A stretch of DNA of 6,934 nucleotides from the NCBI GenBank assembly GCA_003167475.1, contig PMTB01000176.1, positions 5,788-12,721 of the forward strand, written 5' to 3'. Shown here in pieces: positions 1 through 5,289 of this stretch (position 1 is the stretch's first letter; each line of letters opens with the position of its first letter). Below the pieces are notes generated by a model, which made no database searches, had not been told where the DNA came from, and saw only the letters and a list, made by a program, of their open reading frames with translations. The translations under genes and the position numbers were made by a program. Source of the stretch: a candidate division FCPU426 bacterium. GTDB lineage: Bacteria; Oederibacteriota; PGYV01; Palsa-1178.

Positions 1-712
1 CGATCATAATTACATCAGTCATTGCCATCTCAAAAATATTAATATTATTGTTATTCCAGTGCCCGAGCTGTCCCTCCTGATTATACCCTGTCGCCCACAA
101 TGTGCCGTCACTTTTTAAAGCAAGGCTGTGCGCCCCTCCGGCCGCGATGGAAATCACTCCCGTAATTCCCGCAATCTGAACAAACGTATGCCTATCAGTG
201 TTATCCCCTGTTCCAAGCTGGCCGCTGTAATTATATCCCGTTGCCCATAATGTCCCGTCTTTTTTTATTGCCAGGCTGAAAGCCCCTCCGCAAGACACCT
301 CGCTCACGCCGCTCATCCCTGGGACCGGAACAAATAAATCAATGTTGTAAACATCACCCAAGCCAAGCTGGCCGTTGTAATTGGCCCCTGTTGCCCATAT
401 TGTCCCGTCGCTTTTCAAAGCCATGCTGTGATACTCTCCGGCTGATGCCGAGCTTACGCCAGTCAAAACCTGCTCAAAAGTAGATCTGCCGGCCGTATCG
501 CCGGTGCCAAGTTGCCCGTAATAATTGTCACCCGCTGCCTGCAGGGTCCCTTCGCTCTTTAACACCAGGCTATGATACCCGCCTCCGGCTATTTTAACGG
601 CCTGGAATGTAATAACACTTGAGGGGACATAAGGGGAAACCATGTTACAATCGGTAAACAGCAAGGTCGCGGCAAAAGCAAGCAGCAAAGCCAAAATCAT
701 GTTAATTTTCAT
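1..712 (-). CDS. Exported RCC1-repeat (alpha-tubulin suppressor-like) protein, 3' end cut by window edge
   Basis: The frame runs without a stop from ATG at 712 to the left edge, giving 237 codons. A short basic start (MKIN) precedes a hydrophobic stretch at residues 5-19, so the protein is probably exported. Cys22 follows LLFTD, but Asp before Cys is not a normal lipobox, so a lipid anchor is doubtful. From about residue 41 RCC1 repeats follow with 48-50 residue spacing. The conserved core, of the form HSLALKSDGTLWATGYN followed by GQLGTGD, starts near residues 47, 95, 145 and 195. RCC1 repeats form a seven-bladed propeller in known proteins, so at least three more blades probably lie outside the window. 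Bacterial members are mostly surface or secreted proteins of unknown ligand. The SD is the G-rich AAGGGGG five bases before the ATG. The family is clear; the function is not. Confidence 0.9.
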   Translation of the reverse strand, partial: MKINMILALLLAFAATLLFTDCNMVSPYVPSSVITFQAVKIAGGGYHSLVLKSEGTLQAAGDNYYGQLGTGDTAGRSTFEQVLTGVSSASAGEYHSMALKSDGTIWATGANYNGQLGLGDVYNIDLFVPVPGMSGVSEVSCGGAFSLAIKKDGTLWATGYNYSGQLGTGDNTDRHTFVQIAGITGVISIAAGGAHSLALKSDGTLWATGYNQEGQLGHWNNNNINIFEMAMTDVIMI

Positions 713-742
713 CCCTTCCCCCTTCATTCTTTGTATGTCAAT

Positions 743-770
743 ATTTTAACACCTCAATTTCAATTGGCAA
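743..770 (-). promoter_or_regulatory. Putative sigma70-type promoter of the RCC1-repeat gene
   Basis: On the minus strand, TTGCCA (770-765) and TAAAAT (748-743) each match the consensus at 5 of 6 bases and are separated by 16 bp. Transcription would start near 736, about 24 bases before the ATG at 712. It lies just beyond the tRNA terminator, so the gene probably has its own transcript. Confidence 0.5.
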
Positions 771-815
771 GCGTGAAGTGCGAGAGGGCAATTGGGTTAT
801 GGGGTATAAAAAGAA

Positions 816-841
816 AAAAGCCCAATTTTCATTGGGCTTTT
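816..841 (-). terminator. Intrinsic terminator of the tRNA-Asn gene
   Basis: A perfect 11-bp stem pairs AAAAGCCCAAT (816-826) with ATTGGGCTTTT (831-841) around a 4-base loop. Read on the minus strand the stem is followed by a T-rich run (CTTTTTTCTT). It starts five bases after the encoded CCA of the tRNA, which fits a monocistronic tRNA transcript. The A/T-rich arms could also work on the plus strand, but no plus-strand gene ends here. Confidence 0.85.
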
Positions 842-845
842 AATT

Positions 846-921
846 TGGCTCCCCGGGCAGGACTCGAACCTGCGACAATGTGATTAACAGTCACATGCTC
901 TACCGACTGAGCTACCGAGGA
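846..921 (-). tRNA. tRNA-Asn (anticodon GTT), CCA encoded
   Basis: The full cloverleaf can be drawn on the minus strand. The acceptor stem TCCTCGG (921-915) pairs with CCGGGGA (856-850), with one G-T pair. The D arm is GCTC/GAGC. The anticodon stem TGTGA/TCACA carries the loop CTGTTAA, with anticodon GTT at 888-886. The variable loop is TTGTC, and the T arm GCAGG/CCTGC has loop TTCGAGT. The discriminator is G (849) and CCA is encoded at 848-846. The length of 76 nt is normal. GTT reads the Asn codons AAC and AAT. All conserved positions look intact, and no sign of integration at this tRNA is visible. Confidence 0.97.
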
Positions 922-954
922 ACACATAAATCCATGATAACTAAGTGAGTAATA

Positions 955-983
955 GTTTTATCACGAATGAAAAATATTGTCAA
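955..983 (-). promoter_or_regulatory. Promoter of tRNA-Asn
   Basis: On the minus strand a perfect -35 box TTGACA (983-978) is followed after 17 bp by TAAAAC (960-955), a 4-of-6 match to the -10 consensus. Transcription would start near 948, leaving a leader of about 27 bases to be removed before the tRNA 5' end at 921. The -35 box shares 5 bp with that of the divergent promoter. Confidence 0.6.
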
Positions 984-1005
984 TTATGTTTTTATGGCAT
1001 ATAAT
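977..1005 (+). promoter_or_regulatory. Promoter of the methyltransferase-kinase operon
   Basis: TTGTCA (977-982, 5 of 6 matches) and a perfect TATAAT (1000-1005) are spaced by 17 bp. The start point would be near 1012, giving a short leader of about 19 bases that holds the strong SD AAGGAGG (1017-1023), seven bases before the ATG at 1031. The -35 overlaps that of the opposing tRNA promoter. Confidence 0.65.
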
Positions 1006-1030
1006 CTTCTGTATATAAGGAGGTTTTATC

Positions 1031-1777
1031 ATGAAAAAAGACGTCCGTTGGAAAAAGTTCTGGGACAACAGGAAGTCAAAGCTGGCTTCTGACTACAGCA
1101 ACATACACGATATTTACATACAAAAACGTGGTGAAATGCTCAGTATGTTTTTTGAGTATTCCATGTTCCCCGCCAATACTCCCAAAAAGTTTCTCGATCT
1201 GGGCGCCGGGACCGGGGCCGCGGGGTTTGCGGTTTTGTCCAGGTTTCCTGACGCTAAGGCTTTGTTTGTCGACGGATCCGAAGTAATGCTTGCCGAAGCT
1301 GTTAAAACGGCGGATAAAAATAAGCTGAAAATATCCTGCCTGCTTAGGGACTTTTCCAGCAAAGACTGGCTCAAAGGCGGGGGAATCAAGCCCGGATACC
1401 CTTTGATAATATCCAACCTCATGATCCACCACCTAACCGACCGCCGCAAGGCGGTGTTTTTCAGGGAAATACGCAACCTTTTGGCTCCGGGCGGGTTATT
1501 CATATATGGGGACTACCTCAGGATGGCTGATAACAAGACCGAAGATTACCAGTGTGAACTAAGGGCCCTTGATATACTAAAATTGAAAAAGGAACACGGG
1601 TGGAAAGTCCCATCCCTTAAGGATGAAATAAAGTCAATAAAAAATACCGAAATAAAATCCGGAGATATGGCGCCTACTCCCGGGTTTGTTCTGGCATCGC
1701 TGCGCAAAGCCGGCTTTAAAAAGACCGCCATGCTTTGGTTCTATCTTAAATTCGGGGTTTTCATAGCTGTCAAATAG
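1031..1777 (+). CDS. Class I SAM-dependent methyltransferase, substrate unknown
   Basis: This 248-residue protein has the Rossmann-fold methyltransferase layout. The SAM-binding motif I is FLDLGAGTG (residues 54-62). The acidic residue ending strand 2 is Asp81 in FVDGSEVMLAEA. The motif IV region is LIISNLMIHHL (125-135), and the following LLAPGGLFIYGDYL (150-163) is typical of small-molecule and tRNA-modifying class I enzymes. The C-terminal 85 residues are rich in charged residues and probably form the substrate cap; I do not recognise a signature there. No signal peptide is seen, so it should be cytoplasmic. The SD AAGGAGG supports the ATG. It is the first gene of an operon with a PfkB-type kinase, eight bases downstream. 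The fold is secure; methylation of a metabolite, protein or RNA cannot be decided. Confidence 0.88.
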   Translation: MKKDVRWKKFWDNRKSKLASDYSNIHDIYIQKRGEMLSMFFEYSMFPANTPKKFLDLGAGTGAAGFAVLSRFPDAKALFVDGSEVMLAEAVKTADKNKLKISCLLRDFSSKDWLKGGGIKPGYPLIISNLMIHHLTDRRKAVFFREIRNLLAPGGLFIYGDYLRMADNKTEDYQCELRALDILKLKKEHGWKVPSLKDEIKSIKNTEIKSGDMAPTPGFVLASLRKAGFKKTAMLWFYLKFGVFIAVK

Positions 1778-1785
1778 GAGGATAC

Positions 1786-2685
1786 ATGATAGACGTTTAC
1801 TGCTACGGGCTCGTTGAGCTAAGTTCCATATACACGCTTGCCGACAAGTTCCCTTCCGCGGACGGTTATAAGGAAGTAGAGCGCGTTGTAGAGGTACCGG
1901 GCGGCGAGGCTACGAACGCGGCCGTGGTATTAAGCAGGCTTGGCCTGAAAACCAAGATAGCCGGCACCTGGCTCGGCGAGGACGTTTATAATAAGGTAAA
2001 GACGTATTTTGACAAAGAAAACGTGGATACAAAGTCACTGGAACTCAAAAAGAAATACTCAGGCCCGCGCGACATGGTCTTTGTAAGCGACGATGGCCGC
2101 ACAGTATTCGGCTGGTTTGGCAAGCTCTGGTTCCAGGGCAGGAAGTGGTCCAAACCAAAAACATCCGACATTAAAAACTGCAGGGTCGCGTGCCTGGACC
2201 CTTTCATGCACAAAGAATCCGACGACGCGGCAAGGCTGTGCGTCAAGTACGGCAAGAAATACGTGACCATAGATGAGAAGCCTGAAAGATATATAATCAA
2301 ACATTCCGATGTTGTGGTGCTTTCCGGCGAGTTCCTGCAACGCGAATATCCCGGAGCGGAACTCGACAAACTTTTCGAAGAATACGCCAAGAAGTGCAAG
2401 GGCCTGGTCATAATCACATCAGGGGCCGACAAAATAACATATGGCAGTTCCAAAACCACAAAAAAAGTATTTAAACCCGCAAAGGTAGAAGCGGTTGATA
2501 CCCTCGGCGCGGGTGACACTTTCCGGGCAGGAATATCCTTCGGGTTGCTTCACAACTGGGATGACGACAAAACCGTGATATTTGCAAGTATGCTGGCTTC
2601 CATGGTTTGCATGAGCGGGCCGGGAGTGACAAAATCGCCGAGCCTCAAAGAGTTGGAGAAATTCATAAAAAATACAATAGTTTAA
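1786..2685 (+). CDS. PfkB-family (ribokinase-like) carbohydrate kinase
   Basis: This 299-residue protein has normal length for the ribokinase/PfkB family, whose members transfer ATP phosphate to a sugar or nucleoside hydroxyl. The N-terminal signature is seen at residues 38-66: PGGEATNAAVVLSRLGL, followed by IAGTWLGED. The C-terminal signature is VDTLGAGDTFRAGISFG (237-253). It includes the GAGD anion hole, and Asp244 is the expected catalytic base. LVIITSGADKITYG (207-220) matches the strand that precedes the nucleotide site. The SD AGGAGG (1776-1781) overlaps the stop codon of the methyltransferase gene and lies four bases before the ATG, so translation of the two genes is probably coupled. 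Substrate specificity (ribose, fructose, adenosine or other) cannot be read from the sequence. The enzyme is soluble and cytoplasmic. Confidence 0.92.
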   Translation: MIDVYCYGLVELSSIYTLADKFPSADGYKEVERVVEVPGGEATNAAVVLSRLGLKTKIAGTWLGEDVYNKVKTYFDKENVDTKSLELKKKYSGPRDMVFVSDDGRTVFGWFGKLWFQGRKWSKPKTSDIKNCRVACLDPFMHKESDDAARLCVKYGKKYVTIDEKPERYIIKHSDVVVLSGEFLQREYPGAELDKLFEEYAKKCKGLVIITSGADKITYGSSKTTKKVFKPAKVEAVDTLGAGDTFRAGISFGLLHNWDDDKTVIFASMLASMVCMSGPGVTKSPSLKELEKFIKNTIV

Positions 2686-2812
2686 AATACCGAAAGCCGG
2701 CAATTATAACCGCGTAGGAGTCGCCCGGTGTGCGACCCGCAGACTGGCACTTGCCATCAAACAACGGCTGCGATCCAATTATAATACATTTATGACCTTT
2801 TATAAAGCCGCC
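2686..2812. other. Intergenic gap between two convergent genes, no clear terminator
   Basis: No gene is seen in these 127 bases. There is a small hairpin, GTCGC (2720-2724) with GCGAC (2732-2736), lacking a T run. An AT-rich inverted repeat, TTATAAAG (2800-2807) with CTTTATAA (2819-2826), overlaps the dinB stop. Either could slow RNA polymerase from one side, but neither is a convincing intrinsic terminator. Confidence 0.4.
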
Positions 2813-4048
2813 TTATTTCTTTATAAGACTCGTCCCTATTATCCCACACCGCTCCAAAATCCCGTGCTGTTCCGCGATCTTCACCGCTCCCGGCTTTATG
2901 GTAAAAGAACCGTATTTGTTGTTGATCACGTCCATAACCTCCGTCAGCCTCTGTTTCTTCCGCATGTCCTCAAAGATATATTCCTGCCTTTCCGCGGCGC
3001 TTGACAGGTTTGTGATACTGACCCCCAGCAGCCTCACGGCTTTTTTCAGGGGCAGGAGCCTTTGGAATATTTTCCAGGCGTGTTCGCACAGTTCCGTTCC
3101 CGTGTTGAAATAGTGCTTTAACGTGTCCCTTCCCGAAAACATCTCAAAATCATCGAAACGCACCATAAGATAGACTGTCCTGCCTGTGAGTTTGTACTCC
3201 CTCAGCCTTGCCGCGGCTTTTTCGGATAACATCAACAGGAAGGCTTTTACAACAGACAGGTCATATGTATCCTCCGGCAGTGTGTGGCTGTGTCCCACGG
3301 ATTTGACCGGCGGCTCGTCGTTATATAATTTAACCGGCGTATGGTCTATTCCCAGCCCCACATTCTTATAAAACCTGCCCATGACCCCGAAACGGGCCTT
3401 AAGCATGTCAGCGTCGGACTCGCCGAGCTGTTTGGCCGTGTTGATGCCCATATACTTGAGCTTTTGAGCTATCTTGTGCCCAAGTCCCACGCCCTGCAGC
3501 TGGTCAACGGTAATTTTCGCCATAAACGCAGGCACTTCATCCGCGGTCAGGATCGTAAGGCCGTCTGGTTTTTTGTACTTACCCGCGATCTTGGCCACGA
3601 CACGGTTCGGGGCGATACCTATGGAACAGGTAAGGCCGAACTGTTTTTTTATGCTCTGCTTTATGCGCAGCGCGATCTTTTCCCCTCCGCCCCACATGCG
3701 TTCCACCCCGGTTAAATCCACGAAACATTCGTCGATTGAAAAGACCTCAACTCTGTCCGTGTACTCGAGCAGGATTTTATGGATTTGAAGGGATGTGGAA
3801 ACGTACTTATCAATGTTGCCGATAACCGGTATAACAAACGGGCAGGCGCGTTTGGCCTCATAGAGGTTCATTCCGGTTTTAACGCCGTACCGCCTTGCCT
3901 CGTAGGACGCGGTTGTAACGATCGTGCGGCCCTCACCGCATACAACTATAGGTTTGCCACGAAGTTCCGGGTTGCATTGCTGTTCTACCGATGCAAAATA
4001 GGAGTTCATATCTACCAGTAGGATTTTACGTTCTTTATTGTCGGCCAT
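2813..4048 (-). CDS. dinB: DNA polymerase IV (Y-family translesion polymerase)
   Basis: This 411-residue error-prone polymerase bypasses damaged template bases. Palm motifs are intact: VDMNSYFASVE (12-22) holds metal ligand Asp13 and the presumed steric gate Phe18, and SIDECFVDLTG (104-114) holds Asp106 and Glu107. The thumb contains the helix-hairpin-helix-like segment LQGVGLGHKIAQKL (184-197). The little-finger domain follows to about residue 350. QEYIF (355-359) then sits where many relatives have a QLSLF-type beta-clamp motif, so it is a probable clamp tether. I chose the ATG at 4048 over an upstream TTG at 4102 because AGAGGAA (4063-4057) lies eight bases before it and homology begins there. 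It is the last gene of the lexA cassette, 202 bp after the small gene. Expression is probably SOS-controlled. Confidence 0.95.
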   Translation of the reverse strand: MADNKERKILLVDMNSYFASVEQQCNPELRGKPIVVCGEGRTIVTTASYEARRYGVKTGMNLYEAKRACPFVIPVIGNIDKYVSTSLQIHKILLEYTDRVEVFSIDECFVDLTGVERMWGGGEKIALRIKQSIKKQFGLTCSIGIAPNRVVAKIAGKYKKPDGLTILTADEVPAFMAKITVDQLQGVGLGHKIAQKLKYMGINTAKQLGESDADMLKARFGVMGRFYKNVGLGIDHTPVKLYNDEPPVKSVGHSHTLPEDTYDLSVVKAFLLMLSEKAAARLREYKLTGRTVYLMVRFDDFEMFSGRDTLKHYFNTGTELCEHAWKIFQRLLPLKKAVRLLGVSITNLSSAAERQEYIFEDMRKKQRLTEVMDVINNKYGSFTIKPGAVKIAEQHGILERCGIIGTSLIKK

Positions 4049-4075
4049 AACTGCAGTTCCTCTCGATGGGGTTTC

Positions 4076-4246
4076 GTAGTCGCACCCTGCCTTGTACGCC
4101 AAAGCTTCAGCGACGGCGTATACGATTCACCGGGGTGCGCTTGCGGGCATTTTGGTGTTTTACATGGCGGTGTGGACGGTCATATGGTTTGCGTGTATCA
4201 ATTCCTTATCTAGGCGCGGGCCGGTGGGACGTAGGCCCGCGACTAC
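4076..4246. repeat. Possible decayed repeat element bounded by GTAGTCGC inverted repeats
   Basis: GTAGTCGC at 4076-4083 is matched by its reverse complement GCGACTAC at 4239-4246, so a 171-bp block has 8-bp inverted ends. A related motif, GTAGGAGTCGC, occurs in the other noncoding gap at 2714-2724. The block begins five bases after the stop codon of the small gene. Eight base pairs in one locus could be chance, and there is no transposase or visible target duplication. Confidence 0.3.
4215..4241 (-). terminator. Strong GC hairpin after the small gene: attenuator or repeat
   Basis: CGCGGGCC (4215-4222) pairs perfectly with GGCCCGCG (4234-4241) around an 11-base loop, ten bases beyond the stop codon at 4251-4253. 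There is no T run on the minus strand, so a standard intrinsic terminator is unlikely. It may partially attenuate read-through into dinB, protect the 3' end of the lexA transcript, or be part of an interspersed repeat. Confidence 0.4.
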
Positions 4247-4250
4247 ACGA

Positions 4251-4499
4251 TCACAGCTCTCCGTCCGACTTTTCCAGAACCCACACAAGCGTCTTTTGGT
4301 TAAAAGACAGTTCATAACTGCCGCTATCTCCCACCGCCGAAAAATGCAACACCTCTGCCGCCCCGTCCAGTGTTTTCCAGTTATACGTGGTTTCCTTGAT
4401 CTCAATCCTGCGGCCCTGCCACTTGAACCACTTCGGCTCGACCCCGCCTTTTCCAAAAATTGCCCCGACTTTTATCTTTTCGTTTATTTTGGTTGTCAT
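4251..4499 (-). CDS. Small conserved-looking protein (82 aa) coupled to lexA
   Basis: The ATG (4499-4497) overlaps the lexA stop as ATGA, and AGGAAG lies five bases upstream, so translation is probably coupled. The 82 residues have no signal peptide or membrane segment and look beta-rich. Aromatic residues alternate with charged ones: PKWFKWQGRRIEIKE (22-36), NWKTLDG (40-46), VLHFSAVGD (50-58), SYELSFNQKTLVWVLEK (61-77). The pattern of 'W/F-x-W-x-G-R-x-x-x-I/V' followed by a Trp recalls the small DUF6504-type proteins beside imuB/dinB/dnaE2 genes in actinobacteria; this comparison is from memory and untested. No catalytic motif is seen. Its place between a repressor and an error-prone polymerase suggests a role in, or control of, damage tolerance. 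A DNA- or polymerase-binding accessory is a guess. Confidence 0.82.
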   Translation of the reverse strand: MTTKINEKIKVGAIFGKGGVEPKWFKWQGRRIEIKETTYNWKTLDGAAEVLHFSAVGDSGSYELSFNQKTLVWVLEKSDGEL

Positions 4500-5080
4500 C
4501 TGATCTTCCTCATAACGCCCGTGACTTTACCCATGATCTTCACCTGTTTGGGGATTATCGGGCCGTATTTCGGGTTTTCCGCCCGCAGTTCTATTCCCTT
4601 TTCCCCGCCGTAAAACCTCTTTACCGTGGCTTCTTCGCCTATTAATGCGGCCACTATGTCGCCTGTGTTGGCGGTGGACTGTTTTTTCACAAAAACTATA
4701 TCCCCGTCAAATATGCCGGCCCCGACCATGGAGTCGCCTTTCACCCGCAGTGCAAAGCCGTCCTTGATCCCGAAAAACTCGGCGGCGCCGTCTATGTGTT
4801 CCTCGACATTTTCTACGGCGTCTATGGGCCGTCCCGCGCTTATGCGGCCGAGAAGAGGCAGGCCCGTGAACGGCTTTAAAAGTTCTATGCCGCGGGATAT
4901 GCCAGTCTTCATTTTAATATAACCGGCTTCAACCAATTTTTTAATGTGGTACCGCACTGTCCAGGTGGAGGACAGTCCCGAAGTTTTGGCCAGATCCCTT
5001 AAGGTCGGGGGGCGGCCGTCTTCCTTGCTTAGCGTAACTATCGCGTCCAGCACTTTCTTTGTCCTGTCGCTTACCTTCAT
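4496..5080 (-). CDS. lexA: LexA repressor, self-cleaving SOS regulator
   Basis: This 194-residue protein has the full LexA layout. The N-terminal winged helix-turn-helix spans residues 1-68: RPPTLRDLAKTSGL, then recognition-helix region SSTWTVRYHI at 37-46, then the wing ending SRGIEL. The S24 peptidase domain starts at LPLLGRISAGRP (74-85). The scissile bond should be Ala82-Gly83. The nucleophile is Ser117 in KGDSMVGAGIFDGD (114-127), and the general base is Lys154 in ATVKRF. In known LexA proteins, RecA filaments on single-stranded DNA trigger this cleavage and derepress target genes. The ATG at 5080 is supported by AGGAGGT (5091-5085); a GTG at 5146 would add residues not seen in LexA. It heads a cassette with the 82-residue protein and dinB, and its promoter carries a palindromic operator. 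Confidence 0.97.
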   Translation of the reverse strand: MKVSDRTKKVLDAIVTLSKEDGRPPTLRDLAKTSGLSSTWTVRYHIKKLVEAGYIKMKTGISRGIELLKPFTGLPLLGRISAGRPIDAVENVEEHIDGAAEFFGIKDGFALRVKGDSMVGAGIFDGDIVFVKKQSTANTGDIVAALIGEEATVKRFYGGEKGIELRAENPKYGPIIPKQVKIMGKVTGVMRKIR

Positions 5081-5122
5081 ATACACCTCCTGGCATGATA
5101 AATAAAAGTCAAAGCCTGCTGC

Positions 5123-5144
5123 GAGAGGGGGCTTGCCCCCTCTC
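5123..5144. repeat. Perfect GC-rich palindrome in the lexA 5' untranslated region
   Basis: GAGAGGGGGC (5123-5132) is exactly complementary to GCCCCCTCTC (5135-5144) with only TT between, so the RNA would fold with a four-base loop. It lies in the predicted lexA leader, about 30 bases upstream of the SD. No T run follows. It may tune leader stability or be an interspersed repeat. A related 10-mer, TGCGAGAGGG, occurs near 779-788. Confidence 0.6.
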
Positions 5145-5181
5145 ACCCGTGATGGGCGCCAACCAAATAGCCGGCTTTACC

Positions 5182-5210
5182 TTTATAGCACAAATGTGCT
5201 ATATTGTCAA
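5182..5210 (-). promoter_or_regulatory. lexA promoter
   Basis: On the minus strand, a perfect -35 TTGACA (5210-5205) and a -10 TATAAA (5187-5182, 5 of 6) are spaced by exactly 17 bp. The predicted start near 5175 gives a leader of about 95 bases that includes the palindrome at 5123-5144. The LexA operator fills the spacer and enters the -10 box. This is the strongest promoter match in the window. Confidence 0.78.
5184..5203. promoter_or_regulatory. Putative LexA operator (SOS box) with GCAC-N4-GTGC core
   Basis: Arms TATAGCACA (5184-5192) and TGTGCTATA (5195-5203) are perfectly complementary around the centre AA. Placement across the spacer and -10 of the lexA promoter is what autorepression needs. 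The core differs from the E. coli and Bacillus boxes. It resembles, as I recall it, the Fibrobacter box TGCNC-N4-GTGCA in its inner bases, with A/T swapped at the outer positions. Confidence 0.75.
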
Positions 5211-5234
5211 GAAAGCCTGCCCGTCATTTTTACC

Positions 5235-5263
5235 TTGATATGAAAGGCTTTTTGCCATACACT
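5235..5263 (+). promoter_or_regulatory. Putative promoter of the CPBP protease gene
   Basis: TTGATA (5235-5240, 5 of 6) and TACACT (5258-5263, 4 of 6) are spaced by 17 bp and would start transcription near 5270, about 20 bases before the ATG. The LexA operator ends 31 bp upstream of this -35 box, so direct repression of this gene by LexA at that site is not expected. Confidence 0.45.
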
Positions 5264-5289
5264 GTTAAAAATATCAAAAGGAGCTTCAC

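Larger units (their letters stand above)
4049..4250 (-). other. Gap between the small SOS gene and dinB, with structured DNA
   Basis: This 202-bp stretch separates two genes of an otherwise tight cassette. I find no credible gene and no convincing promoter on the minus strand; a TTGATA at about 4200 lacks a partner -10 box. I find no copy of the lexA operator here. It holds a GC-rich hairpin and an 8-bp inverted repeat at its borders, listed separately, and looks like an inserted or decayed repeat element. Confidence 0.5.

Noticed and set aside
1..600. Regularly spaced DNA repeats resembling an array
   Set aside because: The periodicity of about 150 bp equals one 50-residue RCC1 blade, and the frame stays open throughout. 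This is protein repetition, not a CRISPR array.
736..741. Perfect TTGACA on the minus strand just upstream of the RCC1 gene
   Set aside because: A -10 box 17 bp downstream would fall on the ribosome binding site at the start codon, so it cannot be the gene's -35 box; the upstream TTGCCA/TAAAAT pair fits better.
2701..2784. Direct repeat CAATTATAA at 2701-2709 and 2776-2784
   Set aside because: Nine AT-rich bases repeated once, without flanking similarity, is not more than expected by chance.
2800..2826. Inverted repeat TTATAAAG/CTTTATAA as terminator for dinB or the kinase operon
   Set aside because: The stem is nearly all A-T with an 11-base loop and no T run on either strand, so I do not call it a terminator; it is noted only in the gap entry.
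4049..4102. Longer DinB beginning at TTG (4102)
   Set aside because: The extra 18 residues do not look like any DinB N terminus, and the ATG at 4048 has a good SD (AGAGGAA) and precedes the family homology directly.
4092..4613. Plus-strand open frame with a hydrophobic N-terminal segment in the gap before dinB
   Set aside because: It would start at TTG with no Shine-Dalgarno site, and most of it runs antisense through the 82-residue gene and lexA. The hydrophobic look is a by-product of the gap's base composition.
5081..5146. Longer LexA beginning at GTG (5146)
   Set aside because: The start would lie at the edge of the leader palindrome without an SD, while ATG 5080 has AGGAGGT at ideal spacing and begins at the usual LexA N terminus.
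5204..5232. TTGTCA at 5204-5209 as a rightward -35 box overlapping the lexA -35, as seen at the tRNA
   Set aside because: At 16-18 bp spacing only T-rich hexamers without the conserved -10 bases occur, so there is no matching -10 box; the protease promoter further right is better.
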